Shown here one piece after another: positions 26,955 to 36,117 of a stretch of 64,000 bases of DNA; position 1 is the first letter of the stretch; the number at the start of each line of letters is the position of its first letter. A program made the translations under genes and the position numbers. The notes beneath the pieces were generated by a model. That model made no database searches. It was not told the origin of the DNA and saw nothing but the letters and a program-made list of their open reading frames with translations. This DNA comes from UBA4466 sp963925035 (GTDB lineage Bacteria; Bacteroidota; Bacteroidia; Flavobacteriales_D; Crocinitomicaceae): positions 1 to 64,000 of the forward strand of contig CAWUSK010000022.1 in NCBI GenBank assembly GCA_963925035.1. Reading direction: 5' to 3'.

Positions 26955-27845
26955 CTGAGCACTACAATAAATAAATATACGGCATCAGGGAAGTTGATGT
27001 TATTTGGTGAGTATTTGGTTCTAAAAGGTTCAGATTGCTTGGCTTTTCCTTTAAAGTTTGGTCAAGCACTGTCAATTGGTAAATCTGATAATCTAAAATG
27101 GGAAAGCTACGATAAAAATGGAATGTGGTTTCACGTTACCATGGACAACAACTTGTCCATCTTAGAAACCAATGACCCAAAAGTTGCTGCTATTTTAAGA
27201 GATTTATTCAAAATTATTCAAAACGAAAAACCGTCATTAAATTTAATTCAACAATTTAAAGCTGAAGCTAATTTTGAACTGAATTGGGGCCTAGGTTCAA
27301 GTTCGACCCTAATTAGTTTGTTGAGTCAATGGTCTGGAGTAGATTCAAAAAAATTACTTCAATCTTCCTTTGGCGGATCTGGCTATGATGTAGCTTGCGC
27401 AACTGCAGAAAAAACTATTCTTTATGCGAATGGTGCAACAAAAAAGGAAGTGCATTTAGCAAATTCCATTACAGAACATATGCTATTCGTTTACCTTGGA
27501 AACAAACAGAATTCCAGAGAAGAAATAAAGCGTTTCAAAGGTGCCGAAGTTGAAGATAAAGATGTTTCTACAATGAATTCCATCATTAAAAAAAGTATTG
27601 AAACAAATAATATCGATGAGTTTGAAAAGTATCTAAATGACTCGGAAAATTTAGTTTCCAACATCATTGGAAGTGAAAAATTAAAAGAGCGTTTGTTTAC
27701 CGATTACCCATATAGTATAAAGTCCTTAGGTGCTTGGGGAGGAGATTTTTTCCTTGCAACCTACAGAGATTTAGAAACCGCAAAATCGTATTTCCGTGAA
27801 AAGGAATATGACACACTACTAACATATCAAGAATTAATAAAATAA
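26955..27845 (+). CDS. GYDIA-type GHMP kinase, probable phosphomevalonate kinase
   Basis: A 296-residue kinase from the start proposed here. The family motifs are ASGKLMLFGEYLVL at the N-terminus, the ATP loop GLGSSSTL, and SGYDVACA, the variant of the GYDIA signature that names this Bacteroidota family. The only ATG (26997) falls inside the N-terminal motif, so translation must begin upstream at a non-ATG codon. CTG at 26955 gives M-STTINKYTASGK and lies 9 bases after the HMGR stop. With a mevalonate kinase and a diphosphomevalonate decarboxylase beside it, the missing pathway step is phosphomevalonate phosphorylation; that assignment is inference. Confidence 0.82.
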   Translation: MSTTINKYTASGKLMLFGEYLVLKGSDCLAFPLKFGQALSIGKSDNLKWESYDKNGMWFHVTMDNNLSILETNDPKVAAILRDLFKIIQNEKPSLNLIQQFKAEANFELNWGLGSSSTLISLLSQWSGVDSKKLLQSSFGGSGYDVACATAEKTILYANGATKKEVHLANSITEHMLFVYLGNKQNSREEIKRFKGAEVEDKDVSTMNSIIKKSIETNNIDEFEKYLNDSENLVSNIIGSEKLKERLFTDYPYSIKSLGAWGGDFFLATYRDLETAKSYFREKEYDTLLTYQELIK

Positions 27846-28901
27846 ATGGAAAATCGTAAGGAAGTTATGAATCAGGTAAAAGTAACATGGCGTTGTCCGT
27901 CCAATATTGCTATTGTTAAGTATTGGGGTAAAAAAGGAGTTCAAATTCCTTGCAACTCGTCTTTAAGCTTAACATTGTCAAATTCATTTACAGAAGTCGA
28001 AGCCGAATTATCTACTAAAACATCTAACGATATTGTGCAATTGGCCTATTACTTTGAAGGTGAGTTGAATGAGCAGTTTGGTGCACGTGTTTCCAAATTC
28101 CTGGTTGACAATCGTTCGTTTTTCCCCTTCTTAGAAAACAACGCTATTACAATTCATTCAACAAATAGCTTTCCTCACTCTGCTGGAATCGCTTCTTCTG
28201 CATCTGCATTTGGAGCAATTTCATTGGCATTGTTAGATATTTCATATGAATTAGAAGGAAAAGAAAAAGACGCAAACTTTTACAACACAGCGAGTAATTT
28301 AGCTCGATTAGGAAGTGGAAGTGCATCACGAAGTATGTTTTCTCGTTATGCGATGTGGGGAGAAAATCCTGCTATCACTAATTCATCAAACGAACATGCG
28401 ATTGAAGTGACTGACATCCACCCTACTTTTCAATCGATGAAAGATGCGATTTTAATTGTAGAAGATGAACCGAAAAAAGTTTCAAGTTCTGTTGGACACT
28501 CATTGATGAACAACCATCCTTACGCCGAAAATCGTTTCAAACAAGCGAATGAAAGAACGTCTGAATTGATTGAGATTTTAAAAATAGGAAATATGGATGC
28601 TTTTATTCACATGTGTGAATCAGAAGCATTGACGTTACACGCCATGATGATGTGTTCAATGGATTACTATCTATTGGTAAAACCAGGAACGATCACAGCA
28701 ATTGAACGATTGATGGAATTCCGTAAAGAGAATAATGTGCCAGTTTGCTTCACTTTAGATGCTGGACCAAATGTTCATGTACTTTACCCAAAAGAATATG
28801 AAGTTGAAGTTGAAGCGTTTATAAAGAATGAATTGGCTGATACATACAAAAAAGTAATCTATGATCAAGAAGGTCAAGGTCCTCAAAAAATGAATTCTTA
28901 A
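27846..28901 (+). CDS. mvaD: Diphosphomevalonate decarboxylase
   Basis: A 351-residue GHMP-family enzyme making isopentenyl diphosphate. It has the diagnostic SNIAIVKYWGKKGVQIPCNS, the ATP loop PHSAGIASSASAFGA, RLGSGSASRS and the DAGPNVHVLY segment. The ATG immediately follows the stop of the preceding kinase (TAAATG). An internal ATG seven codons in is an alternative start that would leave the fold intact. A phosphomevalonate or mevalonate-3-phosphate decarboxylase activity cannot be excluded from sequence alone, but the WGK pattern and context favour the classical pathway. Confidence 0.93.
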   Translation: MENRKEVMNQVKVTWRCPSNIAIVKYWGKKGVQIPCNSSLSLTLSNSFTEVEAELSTKTSNDIVQLAYYFEGELNEQFGARVSKFLVDNRSFFPFLENNAITIHSTNSFPHSAGIASSASAFGAISLALLDISYELEGKEKDANFYNTASNLARLGSGSASRSMFSRYAMWGENPAITNSSNEHAIEVTDIHPTFQSMKDAILIVEDEPKKVSSSVGHSLMNNHPYAENRFKQANERTSELIEILKIGNMDAFIHMCESEALTLHAMMMCSMDYYLLVKPGTITAIERLMEFRKENNVPVCFTLDAGPNVHVLYPKEYEVEVEAFIKNELADTYKKVIYDQEGQGPQKMNS

Positions 28902-28904
28902 GAA

Positions 28905-29846
28905 ATGGAAATAGTTAATTCAAAAGTACTGATGTTTGGAGAATATAGTGTGCTGCACAATAGCATGGCACTCACAATCCCATTCAGTAAATTTTCAGGA
29001 AAACTGTGCTATCCTAAGAACTTGGAAGAAAGTGCAATTGCGGTTTTGTCCAATAAAGGAATTAGGGAATTTTGTAAGCACATTGTAGAAAATCATGCGG
29101 ACGATTCGTTTAAATTAAACATGACACAACTTGCTCAAGAACTTGACAAAGGTTTGTTTTTTCGAAGTAATATTCCGCAAGGATTTGGTCTTGGTAGTTC
29201 AGGAGCATTAGTTGCAGTGGTATTTTTAAGATACCTAGAAAAAGCTGGAGAGTTCAAAGATGGCCTGAAGGAAATAACAATGGAAAAAATCCAAAGTTTG
29301 AAAAGCTATCTAGGTGGAATGGAGGGTTATTTTCATGGAACAAGCTCAGGAATTGATCCTTTGAGTATTATCATAAATGAACCGCTTTTACTTAAGTCCA
29401 ACAAAGATCTTGTTAAAGTTGAAATTCCGACTTACAACAAAAGTGGAAAAAACGTCATCTTTTTAGTCAATACGCAAGTTGCTCGTAATACAGAAAACTT
29501 GGTGAATAAATTTAATTTGGCGTGCGAAGAAGCATCTTTCAAAGCGAAGCTTGAGAACAAATTAATTCAACACACTAATGATGGTATTAATGATTTTTTA
29601 AGTGGAAATACGGAAGGTTTTTATAAAAATCTTGACGGTATTGTACGATTTCAACGCCAAGAAATGAGTTACCTTATTCCTGAAAAGTATCAAGGTATTG
29701 TTGATAATGGACTTGAAAACAGTGATTATTTCTTGAAAATCTGTGGATCTGGCGGTGGCGGATATATGATTGGATTTACTGAGAGGTGGAAGGAAACAAA
29801 ACAAAAATTAAAAGGGGAAGAATTAGAAATTATTTATAGATATTAA
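28905..29846 (+). CDS. Mevalonate kinase
   Basis: A 313-residue GHMP kinase making 5-phosphomevalonate. Motif 1 is KVLMFGEYSVLHNS, the ATP loop is PQGFGLGSSGALVA, and the GTSSGIDPLS segment is typical of mevalonate kinase, with the catalytic Asp. A final GSGGGGYMIGF forms motif 3. It differs from the GYDIA-type kinase two genes upstream, which lacks the SSGIDP pattern, so the two are not duplicates. It starts 3 bases after the decarboxylase stop. Confidence 0.9.
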   Translation: MEIVNSKVLMFGEYSVLHNSMALTIPFSKFSGKLCYPKNLEESAIAVLSNKGIREFCKHIVENHADDSFKLNMTQLAQELDKGLFFRSNIPQGFGLGSSGALVAVVFLRYLEKAGEFKDGLKEITMEKIQSLKSYLGGMEGYFHGTSSGIDPLSIIINEPLLLKSNKDLVKVEIPTYNKSGKNVIFLVNTQVARNTENLVNKFNLACEEASFKAKLENKLIQHTNDGINDFLSGNTEGFYKNLDGIVRFQRQEMSYLIPEKYQGIVDNGLENSDYFLKICGSGGGGYMIGFTERWKETKQKLKGEELEIIYRY

Positions 29847-29849
29847 ATT

Positions 29850-30833
29850 ATGACTGCAACGACAATAAAAGAGGATTTGAAAATCCAAAAAGACGCTATT
29901 ATTCAATTTCTAGAGACGAAAGCTTTGGAAGGATTCCCAAGTAATCTAGCAGATTCAACATACCATATTATGACGCTTGAAGGAAAGCGTTTACGACCTA
30001 TTATGGTATTAATGGCCGCAAGTGGATTTGGTGTAAGTAATGAGAATGCAATGTCAGCTGCGATCGCAATTGAAGTCTTCCATAACTTTACATTGGTGCA
30101 TGATGACATAATGGATAAAGCGTCATTAAGAAGAGGGAAAATCACGGTTCACGAAAAGTATGGAATGGATAAAGCTATTGTTACTGGCGATGCGATGCTT
30201 CCGCACTCAGTGGGCTTATTGATTAAAGGAAACGAAGCTAAATCAGCAGATCTAATCGAAAGCTTCCTAACAATGGCGAAGGAAGTAATGGAAGGACAGC
30301 AATACGACATGCAGTTTGAAGTTCAAGAGAATGTTTCAGTCGAAGAATACATGAACATGATTCGTTTGAAGACGTCTGTATTGTTTGGATCTGCTTGTGA
30401 AATTGGAGCAATATTAGGAAATGCGTCTAAAGACGATCAGAGAAAATTATATGACTTTGGATTATATACTGGATTGGCTTTCCAAATAATGGATGATTAC
30501 TTAGATTCATTTGGCGATGACTCGTTTGGAAAACGCATTGGTGGTGATATCTTATTGAATAAAAAGACATTCTTATTAATTAATGCAATGCAAAACGCGA
30601 ATGCAGAACAAAAAGAACGAATGATATCGCTATTTGAAGAGAAAAATGAAGAGCTAAAAATCAATGGTTTCCAAGCTATTTTCAAAGAAGTTGGTGCAGG
30701 AAAAATTGCATTGGATAAAATGGAAGAATTGCACGACAAATCAGTTGAAGCTGTAATGTCATCTAGTCTTTCTGAAGAAAACAAACAAAAATTGATTGAA
30801 TTAGGTGAAATAATGCTTCGCAGAACAACTTAA
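29850..30833 (+). CDS. Polyprenyl synthetase, short chain (farnesyl or geranylgeranyl diphosphate synthase)
   Basis: A 327-residue trans-prenyltransferase. The first aspartate-rich motif is DDIMD at 85-89 and the second DDYLD at 215-219, with KTSVLFGSACEIGA between. Phe lies five residues before the first motif (FTLVHDD) and there is no two-residue insertion within it. This suggests a short product, but does not decide between C15 and C20. Given the squalene synthase in the same operon, farnesyl diphosphate is the more likely product. It starts 3 bases after mevalonate kinase. Confidence 0.88.
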   Translation: MTATTIKEDLKIQKDAIIQFLETKALEGFPSNLADSTYHIMTLEGKRLRPIMVLMAASGFGVSNENAMSAAIAIEVFHNFTLVHDDIMDKASLRRGKITVHEKYGMDKAIVTGDAMLPHSVGLLIKGNEAKSADLIESFLTMAKEVMEGQQYDMQFEVQENVSVEEYMNMIRLKTSVLFGSACEIGAILGNASKDDQRKLYDFGLYTGLAFQIMDDYLDSFGDDSFGKRIGGDILLNKKTFLLINAMQNANAEQKERMISLFEEKNEELKINGFQAIFKEVGAGKIALDKMEELHDKSVEAVMSSSLSEENKQKLIELGEIMLRRTT

Positions 30834-30843
30834 TTTAATAGGA

Positions 30844-33096
30844 ATGAATTTCTCTGAAAAAGACCAGTCTTATTTCTGGGACTCGTGGAAGTTTTTGTCT
30901 AAAAATGGACAACAAGCTTGGCAATTTAAAATTCCGGAAGAATTAAAGGGAATAATTGAACGCGAATCTGATTGGGAAAAAGCCGAAGGGAAAGCTTTTT
31001 TAGAGGCATTTGATAAAGCATATATTTTCGATAAAAAGATAAACCCGAATTCGGCTGACCGTGTTTTTCGTCACATTCGTAACAAGCAAGTTGGCGAGCC
31101 AAAGCTAACACCTTTTGACAATTCTCTTTCGCTTGAAGAACGGACACGAATTGGTTTATTAAACGGATTTTCATTTTACGAAACATTACAAGAACCTGAT
31201 GGAAATTGGGCTGGAGATTACGGTGGTCCGCTTTTTCTAATCCCAGGATTGATCATCGCGTCTTACATCACAGAAACGCCTTTTGAAAAACCAATGCAAG
31301 TGCTGATGAAGCGCAACTTGTGGAACCATCAGAATGAAGATGGTGGCTGGGGATTGCACATCGAAGGACATTCAACGATGTTCGGAACGGTAATGCAATA
31401 TGTTACCCTTCGAATATTGGGTGAAGATTTGTCTCATCCTGACTTGAAACGAGCACAAGAATGGATTTTAAGCAATGGTGGTGCAATTAAGATTCCACAA
31501 TGGGGTAAGTTCTACTTATCACTATTAAACGTATACGATTGGAAAGGAAACGATGCGCTTTTACCAGAGATGTGGAAACTCCCAAAATGGACTCCTTTTC
31601 ATCCCGGAAAATATTGGTGCCACAACAGAATGATTTTCTTACCAATGTCTTATTGCTTCGGTAAAAAAGTAACTGCTGAATTAACACCATTTCTTGAAAA
31701 GTTACGTGAAGAAATTTACGTGACGCCGCACAAAGAAATCAACTGGAAAAAAGCACGCCGTGAAGCTTGTGAAATTGACATCTTTCACCCAGTGAATAAA
31801 TGGTATCATCGATTGAGTAGCATTGCAAACGCCTATGAACGTATTTATTCAAAGTGGTTTCGGGAAAAAGCACTCAAATACGTCGAAGATTACATTGATC
31901 ACGAAGACATTCACACACGTTATATCAACATTGGACCTGTAAGTCAAGCCATAAATTCTATTTGCGTTTGGCACAACTATGGAAAAGATTCTGAACAATT
32001 TCAAAATCACGTGAAGCGTTGGCAAGATTATTTGTGGATTGCTGAAGATGGGGCTAAAATGGGTGGGTATAACGGTTCACAGTTGTGGGATACTGCTTTT
32101 GTCGGTCAAGCGCTGTTAGAGGCCGACATGGAAACTGACTTTGTGGATATGGCTGAAAAGATTTACCACTTTATGGATATTACACAAATTGATCGTGATC
32201 CACTAGCGCATAAAAAATACTGGAGGGATACGACAATTGGTTGTTGGCCTTTCTCAACGATTGATCACGCTTGGGCTGTAAGTGACTGCACATCTGAGGG
32301 AATGAAAACCGCTTTATTGTACAATAACAAGGAGCACGTCAAAAAACAAAATCACATTGATGTTGAGCGATTAAAGCCAGCAGTTGATTGGCTATTGTTC
32401 ATGCAAAATAAAGATGGCGGTTGGGCTTCTTATGAGAAACAACGTGCACCAAAATGGATCGAAGCTTTGAACCCTGCCATGTTGTTTGAAAATATAATGA
32501 CTGAAGTAACATATACTGAATGTTCTTCTGCAACAATGCAAGGACTTAAGGAATTTGCTAAAAATCACAATTATCGAAAAGAAGAAATCGAGCAAGCTTT
32601 AGCGCGGGGAGGTAAATTTATACAATCCAAACAAGATTCAGATGGTTCTTGGTACGGATGCTGGGGCGTTTGTTACACTTACGGAACGTGGTTTGGAATT
32701 GAAGGATTACTAAGCACAGGACAAGAAGGTTACGAAAATAATTCTCCTGCAAAATCAATTCAAGATGCTTGTGCGTTTTTATTGAGTAAACAACGGACAG
32801 ATGGCAGTTGGGGAGAATCATTTGAATCGTGTGTACAGCACAAATACATTGAGCACGAAGACGGGCAAATCATCAATACAGCTTGGGCATTATTATCTTT
32901 AATGAAAGCAAAGCACCCAGATGAAAAAGCAATCAAAAAAGGAGTTGAATTCATACTTTCTCGTCAAGAAATTAATGGTGATTTTCCGCAAGAAGGAATT
33001 TCAGGTGTATTCAATGGAAATTGCATGGAGACCTATACTTCGTATCGAAATGTATTTCCGCTATGGGCATTAGCGAGATATTATCGTAACTATTAG
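30844..33096 (+). CDS. osc: Oxidosqualene cyclase, predicted lanosterol synthase type
   Basis: A 750-residue triterpene cyclase. The acid motif is VSDCTSE at 479-485 with Asp481, the DCTxE form of oxidosqualene cyclases, not the DxDD of squalene-hopene cyclases. WCHNRMIFLPMSY carries His260, matching the active-site His of human lanosterol synthase. Several QW-type repeats occur (DGGWGLHIEG, DGGWASYE, DGSWYGCWGVCYTYGTWFG at 601-615). Val479 sits where lanosterol synthases have Val and plant cycloartenol synthase has Ile. Length is within the family range. It starts 10 bases after the prenyl synthase stop and closes the operon. Confidence 0.95.
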   Translation: MNFSEKDQSYFWDSWKFLSKNGQQAWQFKIPEELKGIIERESDWEKAEGKAFLEAFDKAYIFDKKINPNSADRVFRHIRNKQVGEPKLTPFDNSLSLEERTRIGLLNGFSFYETLQEPDGNWAGDYGGPLFLIPGLIIASYITETPFEKPMQVLMKRNLWNHQNEDGGWGLHIEGHSTMFGTVMQYVTLRILGEDLSHPDLKRAQEWILSNGGAIKIPQWGKFYLSLLNVYDWKGNDALLPEMWKLPKWTPFHPGKYWCHNRMIFLPMSYCFGKKVTAELTPFLEKLREEIYVTPHKEINWKKARREACEIDIFHPVNKWYHRLSSIANAYERIYSKWFREKALKYVEDYIDHEDIHTRYINIGPVSQAINSICVWHNYGKDSEQFQNHVKRWQDYLWIAEDGAKMGGYNGSQLWDTAFVGQALLEADMETDFVDMAEKIYHFMDITQIDRDPLAHKKYWRDTTIGCWPFSTIDHAWAVSDCTSEGMKTALLYNNKEHVKKQNHIDVERLKPAVDWLLFMQNKDGGWASYEKQRAPKWIEALNPAMLFENIMTEVTYTECSSATMQGLKEFAKNHNYRKEEIEQALARGGKFIQSKQDSDGSWYGCWGVCYTYGTWFGIEGLLSTGQEGYENNSPAKSIQDACAFLLSKQRTDGSWGESFESCVQHKYIEHEDGQIINTAWALLSLMKAKHPDEKAIKKGVEFILSRQEINGDFPQEGISGVFNGNCMETYTSYRNVFPLWALARYYRNY

Positions 33097-33167
33097 TGAA
33101 ATAATTAAAGTAGTACCATTAATTAGAGTCGATCACGCTAAATCAATTCGAAATTAATAATTATTCC

Positions 33168-34424
33168 TTAGTCCTGATCAGTAAATTCTAACTTCCTCAA
33201 TTTCGGAATTTTGAATCCTGTGTAGGTGACAATTAAAATCGTCATAATTCCTCCACCAATCACAGCACGAACAGTTCCAAATAGTTTTGCAGTCACGCCA
33301 CTTTCAAACGCTCCGAGCTCATTAGACGATCCGACAAACATCGAGTTTACTGATGCTACTCTACCTCTCATATCATCAGGAGTATAAATTTGTAAAATAG
33401 TGTTGCGAACAACTACGGAAACCCCATCTGTTACGCCACTCAAGAATAACGCAATAATGGAAATAATAAACCATTCTGACCATCCAAACAAAATCATACT
33501 CAATCCGAATCCTGATATGGCGAACATCAGTTTCAATCCGGCGTTCTTGCGAATTGGATAATATGCAACTATTAATATTGTTAAAAACGAACCAACTGCA
33601 GGAGCTGCTCTCAATATCCCAAACCCTAATGCCCCAACACCTAAAATATCCGTTGCAAAAATAGGCAGTAATGCTAACGCGCCTCCAAATAAAACTGCCA
33701 CCATATCTAAGGTCAGTGCGCCTAAAATTTCTTTGGTTTTAAACACAAAGCGAACACCTTCTTTCAAACTTTCGATGATTGGCTCTCCAATCTTTTTGTT
33801 GATAATTGGTTTCACTTCAATACTGAATAGGAACACCAAAGCGATTAAGGAGAATAGAAGTACAATTGCCAGCGACCAAGATACTCCAAACCATAGAATT
33901 GTAAATCCTGCCAAGGCAGGTCCAACAACAGAACCCATCTGCCAAGCAGAACTGCTCCATGTTGCAGCATTTGCATAAAGGTTTTTAGGAACGATTAAAC
34001 TCATTAAAGAAAAAATGGTTGGTCCAATAAATGCTCGGACAATTCCTCCAACAAACACACAGGCATAAATCCCCCACAGCACTTGATTTTTCGATAAGAT
34101 TTCTGCTGTTCCTTCCCACGTTAAAAATACGAGGGCGAGACTGATAATTGAAAATCCCAACAGACATTTCATGAGTAATCCTCGTTTTTCATTCTGATCA
34201 ACAAAATGCCCGGCAAACAAAGCGACAGATAAAGAAGGTATGATTTCCAAAAGTCCGATTAACCCAAGCGAAAGTGGATCTTTCGTGATGCTATAAACTT
34301 CCCATTCGATGACAATAAATTGCATTGACCAAGCAAACACCATCGCAAAGCGAATGACCAAAAAGCTTTTAAACTCCTTTACTCGAAAGGCCGCATACGG
34401 ATCTTTGGATTTTATTGTGCTCAT
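33168..34424 (-). CDS. MFS transporter, EntS/MFS_3-like
   Basis: A 418-residue membrane protein with 10-12 predicted helices, of major facilitator type. The N-terminal part contains FAGHFVDQNEKRG, the usual basic loop between helices 2 and 3. A second such loop (LSGVTDGVSVVVRNT, then DDMRGRV) lies in the C-terminal half. The substrate is unknown. The start at 34424 is preferred to 34433 because a full TAnnTTTG box overlaps the upstream codon. It is convergent with the sterol operon, 71 bases from its end, and no obvious terminator lies between them. Confidence 0.85.
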   Translation of the reverse strand: MSTIKSKDPYAAFRVKEFKSFLVIRFAMVFAWSMQFIVIEWEVYSITKDPLSLGLIGLLEIIPSLSVALFAGHFVDQNEKRGLLMKCLLGFSIISLALVFLTWEGTAEILSKNQVLWGIYACVFVGGIVRAFIGPTIFSLMSLIVPKNLYANAATWSSSAWQMGSVVGPALAGFTILWFGVSWSLAIVLLFSLIALVFLFSIEVKPIINKKIGEPIIESLKEGVRFVFKTKEILGALTLDMVAVLFGGALALLPIFATDILGVGALGFGILRAAPAVGSFLTILIVAYYPIRKNAGLKLMFAISGFGLSMILFGWSEWFIISIIALFLSGVTDGVSVVVRNTILQIYTPDDMRGRVASVNSMFVGSSNELGAFESGVTAKLFGTVRAVIGGGIMTILIVTYTGFKIPKLRKLEFTDQD

Positions 34425-34430
34425 TCGCGA

Positions 34431-34438
34431 CAAAAGTA
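34431..34438 (-). promoter_or_regulatory. Promoter -7 box for the MFS gene
   Basis: TACTTTTG on the minus strand is a full match to TAnnTTTG. It overlaps the upstream candidate start at 34433 and thereby supports initiation at 34424. Confidence 0.5.
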
Positions 34439-34499
34439 CGTTAAATATTAACCTTTAGTTCATAACTATCAACCACAATTTCTGATTTCATTTTATATA

Positions 34500-34920
34500 T
34501 TGTTCTCAATTAAACTTACACTATTCAAAACAATCATAGAAGAAGTATTAGATCATGACTTAAAAAATGTGGACACAAAATCTCCAGTAGGCACAAAAGA
34601 CGTAGCAATTTTCTCATTTGAAGGAACGTCAGAAGATACAATTGCGTCAAAAGTGAATAGCCTATTTACGGAAAGATGGGTATGCTTTAGAAGAAGGAAC
34701 TCAATTGAAAGGAAAGTACGGAAAAGGAAGTAAAATTATGCGTATTCTTTTAGGAGCATTCGTTAAACGTTTTACTTGGGAAGTAACAATTTCGAACCAA
34801 GGAAGATTAACAACTGCAACTTTATACAAAGAAACCAAAGGTTATGCTGGAGGTGCAATTGGTGTAAATCAGGTGAATAAAGAATTTAAACGTTTAGTTG
34901 GAGTCTGGGAGACCTTATAA
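34500..34920 (+). pseudogene. Frameshifted hypothetical gene
   Basis: Two overlapping frames read as one protein. The first (34500-about 34675) gives IEEVLDHDLKNVDTKSPVG and ends SLF-TE. The second continues DGYALEEGTQLKGKYGKGSK and ends at 34920 with KRLVGVWETL. Removing one A from the AAA at about 34668-34671 would join them exactly at TE-DG. No ATG precedes the first part; a TTG at 34500 or CTG at 34482 is the best start. The product would be about 140 residues. It may be a true pseudogene or one assembly error. Confidence 0.7.
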
Positions 34921-34983
34921 TTAATAACTGTTACTTTTTTCATGATTTGGGATTATAGATGTACAACTCTTAATTCTCAAGCC

Positions 34984-36105
34984 ATGAAAAATTTTCTGCT
35001 CTCTCTCGTTCTTATCGGTTTTAATTTTGTTGGATTTTCACAAGTTCACATGAAAATGAATATAGGTCTCAAAGATACTGTGCTGATAGATAAATACGAA
35101 CCAATCGACAACGAATTCAAAGTTCAACACTTAAAAATGGCTCCTGGAAGTCATCATTTTGGAAATGAACGTGCAGCAGAATTGCTTCGCAAGGAAACTA
35201 TCGTTGCTATCGACCTTGTGTATTCCGATTATCCACAAGGTGCAGACTTTACTGAACTCAATAAACGCCGTTTAATCGAGCTCTACTCTGCCCTACCTGA
35301 CGCTTTTAATCGTAATATCGTTAGTTGGCGAATTGTTAAGCAAACAGGCGTTGCAAAAACTGGGGGAATTCAAAACTACTTTCACGGATTTGTAATCTAC
35401 TATCGTGAAATGCCCACAAACTGCGCAGAGAACAAACTCATTCAAGATATAATTAACGGCAAGACAAAACCAGAAGATTCTACGCTTCTGAAAGTTTTTG
35501 AACGGAATAAAACAGAATGGAAGGACATGTTGGTTGTATGTGATGTAACAGGGAGTATGTCGCCTTACACCGCTCAACTGTTATTGTGGATTAAGGCAAA
35601 TCAGAAACTGCGCAATATGAAGGACATTGTTTTCTTTAATGACGATGATGAAAAAAGCACCAATGAAACCGTACGAGAAGATAAAACAGGAATGTGGTCA
35701 GCCAGCTCAGGTGATTTCAAAAAAGTCATGGAAGTAGCAACAACCGCTATGAAAGATGGACATCACATTGAAAATAATTTAGAAGCCGTATGTAGGGCAA
35801 TTAAAGAATTTCCGGATGGAAAAGGAAAAGTGATAATGATTGCTGATAACTGGGAGGATCCTTGCGACATGCAATTGGTTAGCTATTTAAAAGCTCAAAA
35901 AGTTCCACTACGTATTATTATCTGTGGAGTAAACGCGAGTATCAACACAAACTATTTGGATTTAGCCCGAGCGACTGGCGGCTCAGTTCACACAATGGAA
36001 GGTGACCTAACTGATCTGGCGACAATGGGTGAAGGAAAAAAACTAAAAATTGGAAACGCCGAAGTAGTGCTGTACAACGGAAAGTTTTATCAGACAAAGA
36101 AATAA
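34984..36105 (+). CDS. Exported protein with von Willebrand A-like domain
   Basis: A 373-residue protein. The start at 34984 gives an immediate signal peptide (KNFLLSLVLIGFNFVGFSQ); the longer frame adds 14 unlikely residues. The central part (about 180-340) resembles a VWA fold: DVTGSMSPYT supplies a DxTxS metal-ion site, and KVIMIADNWEDPCDM a following strand and loop. VWA domains usually bind protein partners through the metal. The N-terminal 170 residues are unidentified. It is preceded by the frameshifted gene on the same strand. Confidence 0.78.
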   Translation: MKNFLLSLVLIGFNFVGFSQVHMKMNIGLKDTVLIDKYEPIDNEFKVQHLKMAPGSHHFGNERAAELLRKETIVAIDLVYSDYPQGADFTELNKRRLIELYSALPDAFNRNIVSWRIVKQTGVAKTGGIQNYFHGFVIYYREMPTNCAENKLIQDIINGKTKPEDSTLLKVFERNKTEWKDMLVVCDVTGSMSPYTAQLLLWIKANQKLRNMKDIVFFNDDDEKSTNETVREDKTGMWSASSGDFKKVMEVATTAMKDGHHIENNLEAVCRAIKEFPDGKGKVIMIADNWEDPCDMQLVSYLKAQKVPLRIIICGVNASINTNYLDLARATGGSVHTMEGDLTDLATMGEGKKLKIGNAEVVLYNGKFYQTKK

Positions 36106-36117
36106 ATCAATTGAAAA

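Noticed and set aside
30844..33096. Reading the cyclase as squalene-hopene cyclase
   Set aside because: The DxDD motif of hopene cyclases is absent; VSDCTSE and WCH are those of oxidosqualene cyclases, and an epoxidase gene is in the operon.
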